The notes: generated by a model not told the origin, from the letters alone. Counted from the stretch's first letter, positions 18,974 through 27,417 are shown. The stretch is 64,000 nt of DNA from Shewanella atlantica (GCF_003966265.1 NZ_RXNV01000005.1:124001-188000), one strand, 5' to 3'. Program-made: numbers and translations.

Positions 18974-19201
18974 AGTCATTGCTCTTAAACGGTGAAAAAA
19001 CCAGATTACTCTAAAGTGAGTCAATTTACGGCAGCCAATTCTCCTGCAGAAACCAGTAAAGCAACTACGTATAATTGTATTACAAGGAAAAACATCTCAT
19101 TTCTACTTACTTACGATTTAACCTAGCTGTACATACTTGTTATAACTGATAAATTTAAGGTATAACTGTATCTATTCACTATAGAAAGGGAGACTACCAC
19201 G

Positions 19202-19570
19202 ATGGATTATAATTTAAATGTTTGTCAAAACCTTACAAGTCACGAAGACATAGAGCTCCAGAGCATTTCTGGACGAGCTGATATAGTACTGCATAAAATT
19301 GATCAAGCGGGCTATCACCTTACATGCGCTGACGGAAAGCATTTCACGGAACCTCATAGCCGAGTAGAGAAAGTCTTTCAAAAACTACTTGAGAATGGAG
19401 TAATACATGTTGATGCTGCTTTAGAAAATAGCGGTACCAGAAGAAATATACCCGAAACTTTACTTGCGAATTTACCTTTCGTTGAGCACGGCAAAATAGA
19501 ACACAGAAAACACCTATATTTGCAAGACGGTCATACTCATGATAAATGGACATTGAAATGTGCTGACTAG
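19202..19570 (+). CDS. Free-standing homologue of the 247-aa protein's N-terminal domain
   Basis: A 122-aa protein whose residues ~17-120 align with residues ~15-125 of the protein at 12725: 'NGVIHVDAALENSGTRRNIP' against 'EGFAHVDSVFGGSGSSRNQP', followed in both by PET, a proline-valine-glutamate turn and KHL. It is divergent from the methyltransferase operon. A purine-rich GGGAG site precedes the start. Function unknown. It might be an antagonist, regulator or alternative specificity factor made of the same domain. Confidence 0.6.
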   Translation: MDYNLNVCQNLTSHEDIELQSISGRADIVLHKIDQAGYHLTCADGKHFTEPHSRVEKVFQKLLENGVIHVDAALENSGTRRNIPETLLANLPFVEHGKIEHRKHLYLQDGHTHDKWTLKCAD

Positions 19571-19835
19571 CAACAACTTCTGTGAATGCACTTCTTAATC
19601 CCAGAACGGTTTAAGCCACAACTGAAATCACATTTAATTCTACACTTGTGATAATGAGTTATGGCTTTTCTAATTTAACTTGATGAGCAACCTCCACCTC
19701 TCCGAGCTTCTGTTTATCACACTAATTTTAGCTACATGATTAGAGGTGGTATCATCACATTCCATTGATAAATCATTAGTCTAATGACGCTCTAATGTGA
19801 AGCTCAGCATGACTCGTACGATACTTAACTCCAAC

Positions 19836-20469
19836 TTAACGATAATGATTATTACCATCAAGTTGGCTAGCCATTAGTAAAAATTGAATTTTCGAATAAA
19901 AACCAGTTAAAAGTAGGCAAGACTAATGGTTTCTTCGAGCCTGAAATCCGGTTGAAAATGGCTCTTCCTACGCACAAAAAAACTAATTGGCTTTTACCTA
20001 TGATTTTCTGAATATTAAACTCGAAACGATTGCCATAAAGTCAGAGGAGAAGATAAGCTTAATGATGTTTCGAATAGTTTAGCTTTTTATTAATTAGCTT
20101 GGAGAGCAGAGTAATGAAGAGATCAGATTACGAAATAGTTAGTAATGAACTTTCACACATAAAATCTACTACAGAGGGCGCTATCAGAGCACTAGAACTA
20201 AACCTAAAGTACATCAATACGATTGAGACCCAACTCAGAGCCAGTATTGATAAGAAAGCACTTATAGCGACATTAACTCAACCCTCTCTAAGCCATCCTG
20301 ATCCGAAAAAGCAGCCAAGTGACTTAATAAAAATCAAAGAGGTCACCCAAATTACAAGCTTAAGTCGCTCTACCATTTACACTAAAATTAACCAACAAGA
20401 CTTCCCACAATCAATTTCACTAAGCAGTAGATCAGTAGCTTGGGTACGAAAAGAGGTCGAAGATTGGAT
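19836..20469 (+). repeat. Long direct repeat B (AlpA gene and its upstream region)
   Basis: Second copy of the ~635-base repeat at 11871. It carries the recurrent motif ATTACCATCAAGTTGG at 19851-19866. Together the two copies bracket the MORC-type restriction module. Bases 19571-19835 before it hold no recognisable gene. Confidence 0.85.
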
Positions 20470-20494
20470 AAGTATGAAAATGAACGATAGATAG
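20114..20494 (+). CDS. AlpA-family transcriptional regulator, copy 2
   Basis: About 126 aa, nearly identical to the protein at 12150 (few substitutions in the first 115 residues), with the same helical N-terminus and AlpA helix-turn-helix. The last residues differ ('WISMKMNDR' here). ATG 20114 follows GGAGAG. Such regulators normally drive int/xis of the element that carries them, but no integrase follows here, so it may act in trans or be a leftover of an older element. Confidence 0.85.
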   Translation: MKRSDYEIVSNELSHIKSTTEGAIRALELNLKYINTIETQLRASIDKKALIATLTQPSLSHPDPKKQPSDLIKIKEVTQITSLSRSTIYTKINQQDFPQSISLSSRSVAWVRKEVEDWISMKMNDR

Positions 20495-20587
20495 GGCCTG
20501 TTATTACACTAGCTTGTGTTAGTCATCGAGCAGAATAAAGCTGATATGAAGCGTGATGCCTGAGACACTCATTGCTCCCTAGCTTTA

Positions 20588-21169
20588 TCATGTATTTTTA
20601 ATTCTTTGGACAACCTTTGGATCATATTCATTCCATTGACCATCAAGGTATGCGTATTGAGTGTACCCAATCACTGCAACGCGATTAAGGGCACTTCCAC
20701 CAAAAACACGCTTCAGGTGATTTTTATAAAGTACTGCTTCTTTATATAGATTCCATATACCCACTTTATGAGCATAATTTGTGGGACACATAATGATTCC
20801 TCTGCCTTCGGGATCCTCTTCCAGTTTAGTTAGAATTTTTATGTAATCAAACCAAAGCGTTTTCTTGTTGCTCTTTTCAATTTCCATATAGTACGAAATA
20901 CCCGCATCATTATGAAATACAACATCCAACTCTCCAACCTTGTCGCCATCAGCATGCACAAGTAATTCAGATTTAAGCTCTGCTACATTGTAATGCTTTG
21001 ACAATGCCTCAATAATCATATCATCAATATTCGAATCTAGCTGATTACTGTTGGTCTTTTTAACCATCACAGAAAAGCTCATATCTTCAAAGACACCTGA
21101 AATTTCTTTAAAGTCTCTGTCTGATTCTCTAGTTTGAATATTAGCAATCTTGAACATATTTTCCTTCAT
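20588..21169 (-). CDS. Hypothetical protein with PD-(D/E)XK-like motif
   Basis: A 193-aa protein. Residues ~75-105 read 'KVGELDVVFHND' then 'YYMEIEKSNK', an acid followed by Glu-x-Glu-Lys on a strand, which resembles the core of PD-(D/E)XK nucleases; a helical segment with 'GIIMCPTNYAHK' follows as in restriction-like folds. The assignment rests on pattern only. Two starts are possible (ATG 21169 after GGAG, or ATG 21157 after AAGGA). It is divergent from the DUF4917 gene and might be its partner or an independent nuclease. Confidence 0.5.
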   Translation of the reverse strand: MKENMFKIANIQTRESDRDFKEISGVFEDMSFSVMVKKTNSNQLDSNIDDMIIEALSKHYNVAELKSELLVHADGDKVGELDVVFHNDAGISYYMEIEKSNKKTLWFDYIKILTKLEEDPEGRGIIMCPTNYAHKVGIWNLYKEAVLYKNHLKRVFGGSALNRVAVIGYTQYAYLDGQWNEYDPKVVQRIKNT

Positions 21170-21299
21170 GACACTCCATCTAATTGATTCATTCTAGCAA
21201 TTTACAGCTCTTTTTAGGAAAAGTGTGATAGACCTATGCATAACAAAATACTTAAGAATATTAAAGTTATATATCCATTACATATATAAAGATTAGCCA

Positions 21300-22271
21300 A
21301 TGACATTAGAAACATTTGAGCAGAAACTGGACTCTCTTAACGACGATGAAACCCCGTCAATTTTGTTGGCTAACGGTTTTTCACAAGCTTGGAATCACGA
21401 TATTTTTAACTATCAGAACCTACTTCAACAAGCTAACTTCGGTGCTCGTGATGCAAATATTAAAGACATCTTTAACAAGTTTGCTACTTACGATTTTGAA
21501 CGTGTAATGAGAGCGCTTGAAGCTGCTGAAGCTGTTTGTGAAACTTACGGTGTAGATCCGCTAAAAATTGACGAGATTAGTACTGACCAAATACAACTAA
21601 AAGAGTCATTGATTCAGGTTATATCGCAAACCCATCCATTGAGATCTAGTCGCGTTACAACGGTTCAATTTGAGAAAGCTAAACCGTTCATAATTCAATT
21701 TGATAAAATTTTCACTCTAAACTATGACCTGCTCCTCTACTGGATCGTTAACAAATTCAACATCACTCCAGAAGGTTACTTTACTGATGATGGGTTTCGA
21801 CGCACAACCTGGGAAAACGTTAATTCTCAGAACGTCTTCTTCCTACATGGCGGTCTGCATATTTACGACTCTGGCACTACGATCAAAAAACAAACGTTTA
21901 GAGGAGATGCAGATGAGAGCATTGTCGATCAAGTTCGAGACAACCTCAATCAAGGAAAATTTCCACTCTTCGTATCAGAGCCTACACATCAGAAGAAACT
22001 GGCGAGAATTGAACACAACCCATACTTAAACGCTTGCTACAAAGCACTAAAGAAACTGAGTGGTACACTGTTCATTCACGGACATTCTATGGCTGAAAAC
22101 GATAAGCATGTTTTTGACCAAATTAATAAAAGTGATGTGAACAAGGTATTTATAAGTATTTTTGGTGATGAAAACTCTCAAGTGAATAGAGAAACAATGG
22201 CAAACGCAAGACGTTTTATTGAAGCCGATATAGCGTTCTATGATGCAGCAACAGCACCTATTTGGCCATAA
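21300..22271 (+). CDS. DUF4917 family, SIR2-like protein
   Basis: A 323-aa protein matching the DUF4917 family over its whole length: 'ILLANGFSQAWNHDIFNY' at 21-38 (nucleotide-binding turn like SIR2 'GNGxS'), 'IFTLNYDLLLYW' near 140, 'NVFFLHGGLHIYDSG' near 180, 'FPLFVSEPT' near 220 and 'GTLFIHGHSMAENDKHV' near 260. SIR2-like domains in bacterial defence proteins cleave NAD to stop phage growth. Whether DUF4917 members do so is not something I can state. It stands in a run of defence-type genes. Confidence 0.85.
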   Translation: MTLETFEQKLDSLNDDETPSILLANGFSQAWNHDIFNYQNLLQQANFGARDANIKDIFNKFATYDFERVMRALEAAEAVCETYGVDPLKIDEISTDQIQLKESLIQVISQTHPLRSSRVTTVQFEKAKPFIIQFDKIFTLNYDLLLYWIVNKFNITPEGYFTDDGFRRTTWENVNSQNVFFLHGGLHIYDSGTTIKKQTFRGDADESIVDQVRDNLNQGKFPLFVSEPTHQKKLARIEHNPYLNACYKALKKLSGTLFIHGHSMAENDKHVFDQINKSDVNKVFISIFGDENSQVNRETMANARRFIEADIAFYDAATAPIWP

Positions 22272-22376
22272 GCAACTAACACCTTGTAGTGCCGTAGTTA
22301 GTTCTCCACCTAATAAGAGGTGCAAGTAAGCACCTCATTACATACAACCAAATAAACAAACCTAAGGTTAATTGTC

Positions 22377-22392
22377 GTTACCATGAAGTTTG
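22377..22392 (+). repeat. Recurrent intergenic motif, copy 4
   Basis: GTTACCATGAAGTTTG in the space between the convergent DUF4917 and EVE-like genes; same orientation as the other copies. Confidence 0.35.
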
Positions 22393-22428
22393 CTTTGAAT
22401 ACTTACCTCCAGATTCACTTACGCCTTG

Positions 22429-22887
22429 CTAAGCCTTAGTTTTAACACCAAATTTCTTGAGCTTAAGATCAAAATGCGGAATCAAAATTTCATCTTCGAA
22501 CATTTTCAATTCAGCCTCTGGTACTTTTATGAATGTGGAGTTATCCATCGGAGACCACCATTTGTGCTCTCCATCATATGCCCCACGAGTAACACCTGCA
22601 CAAATAAATTTAAAGGGCCGTTCAACCCAACCATGACCATGTTTAGAAAAAATATCGGCTGGCCCTGTAAATTGACCTATACAATATATTCCTTGATTGC
22701 CGTGTGTAAGGTAAAAGTAATCCCCAATAGGAGCATTTACGAAGTCCTCGCCCTGCGCAGACTCGCTTCTTCCTTTCGCTTTGGTAGATTTATGCACATA
22801 AACTACGCCTGAAGCTATAGACTCAAGAATTTCTGCATAACTAAACTCTTTAGTTCCTTGAGACAGCTTCCAAAATGATACTTTCAT
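22429..22887 (-). CDS. EVE/PUA-like domain protein
   Basis: A 152-aa protein with a single compact domain: 'MKVSFWKLSQGTKEF' at the start, then 'GDYFYLTHGNQGIYCIGQFT' (63-85) and an aromatic 'HKWWSPM' turn. This pattern is that of the PUA-superfamily EVE or ASCH-like domains, which bind modified bases in DNA or RNA and are often found with HNH or McrB-type nucleases. It precedes no gene on its strand but follows the HNH-like gene by 53 bases, so the two likely form an operon. Family choice is moderately sure. Confidence 0.55.
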   Translation of the reverse strand: MKVSFWKLSQGTKEFSYAEILESIASGVVYVHKSTKAKGRSESAQGEDFVNAPIGDYFYLTHGNQGIYCIGQFTGPADIFSKHGHGWVERPFKFICAGVTRGAYDGEHKWWSPMDNSTFIKVPEAELKMFEDEILIPHFDLKLKKFGVKTKA

Positions 22888-22940
22888 TAATTACTCCGTT
22901 TTTGAATGTAGACACCGCAGATTGAGCATTGTTATGCTTT

Positions 22941-23657
22941 TCATAGCTTACCACTACGCGCCATATCTTTGGCCATATCAACAATTCGTGGTGAATGTTC
23001 TAAAGCCCTTGGCAGCATTATTATTTCGCCCGTACGACTTAAAGAACACTCAATAAGCCTGTTTGATTTTTCCTTATTGCTGACAATGAATGCCCATGTT
23101 AGTCCTAAAAACAAAAAACAGTACACCTTATGGCCTTCGATTTCAGAGACATAAGGCGTAGTAATCAAGTCCTCTTGGATCTTTCCATGGTGATACATCG
23201 GAAACAGCATCAAAGGATAATCAGATTCATCTCCAGGTGATTCAGTAAGCAGCATTTGATGGATGATACTTTCATGGTGTTCCAAATTTATTTCTGCGAA
23301 GAACTCCAGTTTGGTTACACTTGCCCGCCATAATATCGATAATGCGAAAATTTTAAGTTTGTTGTAATCGAAACCTTTAAGGTGAAACAAATCGCCAACT
23401 TGTCTGAACTCTAATGATTTCCTATATCGGGATATAACCGTGCTGGCATACTGCTCATATTTAGAAAAAAACTGTTCACATTGTCCACATAGAAGCCTCT
23501 CTCGAACACCTTTTTGCTTGAAGCGGTTTCGTCTTTTTACATCCAATGATATCTCATTAAATCGATGCTTCTCATCGTAAAGCGGAGAAAATGCAAATTC
23601 AGGGATAATGTGGGATTGTCTCAATGGCCTCTCTTTGCCGCACAACTTACATTTCAT
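22941..23657 (-). CDS. HNH-like zinc-finger protein
   Basis: A 238-aa protein. The N-terminus has 'CKLCGKERPLRQSHIIPEF' and, about 30 residues later, 'LLCGQCEQFFSKYE': two Cys-x2-Cys pairs around a Ser-His, the layout of treble-clef HNH proteins of defence islands. The second catalytic His is not obvious, so nuclease activity is uncertain. The C-terminal ~150 residues are helical/strand and unrecognised. It is first in a two-gene minus-strand unit with the EVE-like gene, a combination that suggests recognition and cutting of modified DNA. Confidence 0.6.
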   Translation of the reverse strand: MKCKLCGKERPLRQSHIIPEFAFSPLYDEKHRFNEISLDVKRRNRFKQKGVRERLLCGQCEQFFSKYEQYASTVISRYRKSLEFRQVGDLFHLKGFDYNKLKIFALSILWRASVTKLEFFAEINLEHHESIIHQMLLTESPGDESDYPLMLFPMYHHGKIQEDLITTPYVSEIEGHKVYCFLFLGLTWAFIVSNKEKSNRLIECSLSRTGEIIMLPRALEHSPRIVDMAKDMARSGKL

Positions 23658-23765
23658 TAAATTTCACCTATAGTAATCTCTAAAGAATTACCAAGTTAAC
23701 CGAACCAATACACTCAGAAAGTATGGGGAAAACCATTAGCCAAAGACAATACCATGATAATAACG

Positions 23766-23781
23766 ATTACCGTGAAATCAA
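23766..23781 (+). repeat. Recurrent intergenic motif, copy 5
   Basis: ATTACCGTGAAATCAA between the HNH-like gene and the 258-aa gene; a less exact match to the shared motif. Confidence 0.3.
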
Positions 23782-23836
23782 AAGTATGTAGGGAGTCTAT
23801 GTAAAGGTGAGTTGAAACTTTCAACTCAGTATTTAG

Positions 23837-24613
23837 CTAATCAAGGGGAACCAGAATATATAAATGTTCCTTATCTTTATACTCCACCAAATCACACTCA
23901 TCCCTTGGATTTAAAAAACCAACATGCACAAAGCCAGTATCATGCAGCTTATCTAGATTGTCAGAAATTGTACTTATTGGGACATCAATAGAATCTACAA
24001 ATGTTGAAAAGTATTCAGAAAACTCGCTATATGTTTCAACCATAAATTCGGCATCACCATCGCAAAACTGCTGCTTCGTTAGCTCAAATATAAAATACAA
24101 TCCCATTTGATAGGCCATGAGTGGCGTCTTCCCGTCAAAAACCAGACTATTTAGCTGCCTAATAAGGGGGAGTAATTTTGTATCTACGAACTCATGACGC
24201 ATAAAATCATACCTGATGCAGTCATCAGGGTATTCATCGCGTAAAGATTTAAGATCAATGTACAGTTGCAAGTACTGCTTTTTTTTAAGGCCTATAATTT
24301 CCACTTCTTCTAGGGAGGGTTTAGATGATGCAGTTTGCAGTACGGCTGCTTCACTAAGCTTATCAAATGCAGATTTTAAAGACGTACGAGAACGAGGTAC
24401 GTCACGTTGTTCAAACTCTTGAAATTGTCTCGCAAAGTCTGTTGACGACTCATACTCAACAAATATGCAGTCTTTTCGGTATAGCCCTTTCGGGTGTTGC
24501 CCTAATATCACAAAGAGAGCTATTTGATAGGCTAGTAAGCTTTCCACTCCCATGATAGAAAACCTATGATTTATATGTCGAATCAATATTTCTCTTATAT
24601 CTTCACTCATCAC
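23837..24613 (-). CDS. Internally duplicated winged-helix-like protein, unknown function
   Basis: A 258-aa protein made of two similar halves. 'LLAYQIALFVIL' (25-36) then 'YESSTDFARQFQEFEQ' and 'VPRSRTSLKSAFDKLSEAAV' resemble 'LMAYQMGLYFIF' (~164-175) then 'VETYSEFSEYFSTFVDSI' and 'VPISTISDNLDKLHDTGFV'. Each half looks like a winged helix with a recognition helix after 'VP-S'. It may be a DNA-binding regulator or replication-type protein. Starts at ATG 24613 or 24610. The 101-bp repeat array lies about 100 bases upstream, so it could be the binding target; that is inference. Confidence 0.55.
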   Translation of the reverse strand: MMSEDIREILIRHINHRFSIMGVESLLAYQIALFVILGQHPKGLYRKDCIFVEYESSTDFARQFQEFEQRDVPRSRTSLKSAFDKLSEAAVLQTASSKPSLEEVEIIGLKKKQYLQLYIDLKSLRDEYPDDCIRYDFMRHEFVDTKLLPLIRQLNSLVFDGKTPLMAYQMGLYFIFELTKQQFCDGDAEFMVETYSEFSEYFSTFVDSIDVPISTISDNLDKLHDTGFVHVGFLNPRDECDLVEYKDKEHLYILVPLD

Positions 24614-24710
24614 TAACCTACTTCCCTGAATAGTTTTAATTCCAATGTATAAGCACTCTTTTCGAGGTGCCTATGAGATGCAATCAAGGCAGCCTATCAC
24701 CTAATTAATT

Positions 24711-25030
24711 GGTACGTAAGTTCGGATGTAAGAAACATCGAGGGGTACAAATATAGATACTTACAACATCCAAGCAGGCAACCAGTTATAGCGCCTTATC
24801 AGGTCACTAATTGGTACGTAAGTTCGGATGTAAGAAACATCTTAGGTTCAAATATAGATACTTACAACATCCAAGCAGGCAACCAGTTATAGCGCCTTAT
24901 CAGGTCACTAATTGGTACGTAAGTTCGGATGTAAGAAATATCTTAGGTTCAAATATAGATACTTACAACATCCAAGCAGGCAACCAGTTATAGCGCCTTA
25001 TCAGGTCACTAATTGGTACGTAAGTTCGGA
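24711..25030 (+). repeat. Tandem array of ~101-bp repeats (three units plus partial)
   Basis: Units start at 24711, 24813 and 24914 with a partial fourth at 25015. They are nearly identical, begin GGTACGTAAGTTCGGATGTA and have a period of 102, 101 and 101 bases. A degenerate piece (24690-24710) precedes the first. Inside each, GGATGTAAG and CTTACAACATCC can pair imperfectly. There are no unique spacers. The array sits between the divergent 258-aa gene and the lysine-rich protein gene. The surrounding 24614-25107 has no gene. Confidence 0.9.
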
Positions 25031-25107
25031 TTGATCGAGTTCTATCGGGACAATTATTTAACAATATTCACGAATTCAAAAATCATCACTCTACATAAGG
25101 AATTAAA

Positions 25108-25821
25108 ATGAAGAAGGCGAAGAAGCAAGTATCACCAACCAAAGCAAAGGCTAAGAAGCCTGTATCCCCAACCGAAGCGAAGGCAAAACAACTTCAACAA
25201 CAAATCGTAGCTAACTGTCGAGGTAACCAGAAACCAATATATGAGTTCTGTATTAATAACTATTTTTTAGACCTTGGTTTTAATAGTTTAAAGGAGTGGG
25301 CAGTTAAAAATCAGGATGCATTGGGCCGTAGTTACGACTCTATAAACAATGACTTCATAACTGCAACCATTACAGTAAATATGTGTGGCGAGGAGAACAT
25401 AGGTAAATTTAGCTCTTATGCCTTTCTTCAAATGAAAAAACTATCAGCAGAACAACGCAAAGAACTATTCGAACACGCACAAGAACACTTTAATGAAAAA
25501 GTGCTAAATGACAAGCATCTAACCCATGAAAATATAAAAAAGTTCATGGAAGAAATGAAGCTCCGCCCCAAAGATGACGATAGCGACAATGAAACTAAAC
25601 AGAAAGGTGACATCTCTATCCACGACAAAAAAGTACTGAAATTTCAACAAGCTTTAGAAAAGGCAGACTCAAAGATTTTTGCCAAGCGAATTGCAATAGC
25701 TGTCAATGAGACAACTAAGCCGTTATCGCAATTATCCATCTGTAAGGTGATTCTCAAAACACACAATAACCCGGAAGTTATCACTCTCATAAACAATATG
25801 ATTGCTGAATTAAAGAAATAG
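25108..25821 (+). CDS. Lysine-rich putative DNA-binding protein, unknown
   Basis: A 237-aa protein. The first ~32 residues are basic and repetitive ('KKAKKQVSPTKAKA', 'KKPVSPTEAKAKQ'), like histone-H1-type tails. A mainly helical body follows, with an acidic patch 'KDDDSDNET' near 155 and a C-terminal helical domain ('SQLSICKVILKTHNNPEV'). AAGGA precedes the ATG. No family recognised. It lies between the 101-bp repeats and a large inverted repeat, upstream of the possible replication initiator, so a role in origin binding is plausible but unproven. Confidence 0.5.
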   Translation: MKKAKKQVSPTKAKAKKPVSPTEAKAKQLQQQIVANCRGNQKPIYEFCINNYFLDLGFNSLKEWAVKNQDALGRSYDSINNDFITATITVNMCGEENIGKFSSYAFLQMKKLSAEQRKELFEHAQEHFNEKVLNDKHLTHENIKKFMEEMKLRPKDDDSDNETKQKGDISIHDKKVLKFQQALEKADSKIFAKRIAIAVNETTKPLSQLSICKVILKTHNNPEVITLINNMIAELKK

Positions 25822-25880
25822 ACTTCAGATCCAGAAGCTTAATCACGAAGTTCACTGCTGAGAGAACTGTAATTTTAAAT

Positions 25881-25945
25881 TGCTCATATACATCATTCGA
25901 CTTAACCATTACCGAAAGTCATCTGGATAGTGATGTATATGAGCA
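25881..25945. repeat. Perfect 15-bp inverted repeat (cruciform) before the Rep-like gene
   Basis: TGCTCATATACATCA (25881-25895) is exactly complementary to 25931-25945, with a 35-base loop that holds a second short stem (GACTT 25899-25903 / AAGTC 25916-25920). There is no T-run after it, so it is not a simple terminator. It lies between the two plus-strand genes, 26 bases before the next start. Possible roles: nick-type replication origin, operator or RNA hairpin. Confidence 0.85.
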
Positions 25946-25971
25946 CTAGGACACTTCAAAGGTTATAACAG

Positions 25972-27417
25972 ATGAAAATTCGAAATAACTCTTCTAATAG
26001 CACTGTCACTAAGCTTATTACTCCTAAGCCATGTCCCCTTAAGCTTAGCCTTGCTAAGCACCAGTTAAGATCAGCGATCAACAAGTATCCCTATTTTTTT
26101 GAGCCACTGGCCGAGCTACCCACTTCAGTAGACAAAGAACTGCTCCTTGAGTTATCAAGCAAGTACACAAATTTTTATCATTCATCAGGAAAGTTCAGAG
26201 AACTAAGTGATGAAACAATCTCTAGCTTTGTACAGAACGATGAATACATTCGGCACGCTCACCAGTTGCTAAGTTCAACACTTGGATCCCCTGCAGAGCA
26301 TTTAGAAGTTAGCATTGATGATTGCTCCTTTACCTTAGAGTTAAGTTCAGAGGTGTGGAAACAAATGGGAGCTCAAAGCTCCAAAAAGCCTAAAGGCAAG
26401 CATGCTGAATTAATGCGTCTGGTAAAGGAGAACTCACACGGAGAAGTAGTACTAAAGATCAGCCATGGCTCGGGAGGAGAGCTTGCCCACCTCTACGGGC
26501 ATCACTGGGTATATCGCTTTAGCGCAGGAGGAGAAATTCGTTTTCATTATATGCCTGTTGATAACAGCTCAAGTAGCCCAAACGGAAAGCACAAGAATAG
26601 CGAAACCATACGCTCATCTAGAATATCTTTTCGCCTTTCATCACTTGGCATTAACAACCTTAGAATATTCCTTAGCTGGCTCAGAAGTTTATCCATACAA
26701 GAATATGATAGAGCTGTTTTTCATAATGACTCAAAAACAAAAGGAACTACTAACGGGGCATACATAACCAGAATAGATTTTGAAGCCAAGTTTTATGCCC
26801 TTCCATTTCCCTTCTTGATGCTGAAAGACACTCATCATTCAGTTGAGCACTTTGCTATATTTCCGAAGAATTCGAGCAAGTCAATGGCTAGCTCGGCCTA
26901 CTCTGGAGACCACGCTAACAACTCACACTTCATCCTTTATGATGCTGTACTCAAGCTTATCGATAAAGGGTTAATCACGCTCGAGGAGGCTGGGTGCTTT
27001 GTAGAACTTTGCAAGATTGAGCGGCGCTTGTTGCCAAGTAAAAATGGGAATGGTGGATTGTTAGTTACAGGCCTTGATAAAGTTAACGCGAACTTTGAAC
27101 GTCTGTACATCTACTCTCCAAAAGTATTCCAACACTTACCAGAAAAAGTAGCAGTTAAGCTTGCACGTTTTAAGTCTGATGCTGTCTGGGGCAATTTGGG
27201 AAAGCGAGAAACGAAGCAGCTAGAAAAGGTACTCAATGACCATCAATTCAAAATCCCAATCAATGCCGATGAAATTAATTTGAAATGTTACCTGCTGGCT
27301 CAACAACTTCAACGAGTCATAATGGAACCAAGCCTGAATACACACCGAATAACAGAGGGAAATTCAGAGCCATTAAAAAGGAGTGTGCTTAAATCTCTAA
27401 GTATCGAGCCACGCTAA
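25972..27417 (+). CDS. Possible rolling-circle replication initiator-like protein
   Basis: A 481-aa protein. The central part has '...FRLSSLGINNLRIFLSWLRS' followed by 'YITRIDFEAKFYALPF' (~263-278), resembling the 'VTRIDxxxD' strand of Rep_trans and phage initiators. Near 325-350 it has 'FILYDAVLKLIDKG' and 'CKIERRLLP', like their 'YDK...RIExRL' block. No HUH motif is clear. The call is pattern-based and weak. The cruciform upstream and the repeat array support a replication role; a completely different function is possible. Confidence 0.35.
   Translation: MKIRNNSSNSTVTKLITPKPCPLKLSLAKHQLRSAINKYPYFFEPLAELPTSVDKELLLELSSKYTNFYHSSGKFRELSDETISSFVQNDEYIRHAHQLLSSTLGSPAEHLEVSIDDCSFTLELSSEVWKQMGAQSSKKPKGKHAELMRLVKENSHGEVVLKISHGSGGELAHLYGHHWVYRFSAGGEIRFHYMPVDNSSSSPNGKHKNSETIRSSRISFRLSSLGINNLRIFLSWLRSLSIQEYDRAVFHNDSKTKGTTNGAYITRIDFEAKFYALPFPFLMLKDTHHSVEHFAIFPKNSSKSMASSAYSGDHANNSHFILYDAVLKLIDKGLITLEEAGCFVELCKIERRLLPSKNGNGGLLVTGLDKVNANFERLYIYSPKVFQHLPEKVAVKLARFKSDAVWGNLGKRETKQLEKVLNDHQFKIPINADEINLKCYLLAQQLQRVIMEPSLNTHRITEGNSEPLKRSVLKSLSIEPR

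Noticed and set aside
19344..19553. 69-aa minus-strand frame opposite the 122-aa gene
   Set aside because: The plus-strand protein has a clear homologue at 12725; the opposite frame has none.
24811..24993. 60-aa open frame inside the tandem repeats
   Set aside because: The product only reflects the repeat unit and has no ribosome site.
24711..25030. CRISPR array
   Set aside because: The units are ~101 bp and directly abutting with no unique spacers, and no cas genes are present.
24711..25945. Retron or reverse-transcriptase locus
   Set aside because: The repeats and inverted repeat suggested structured RNA, but no neighbouring protein has reverse-transcriptase motifs.
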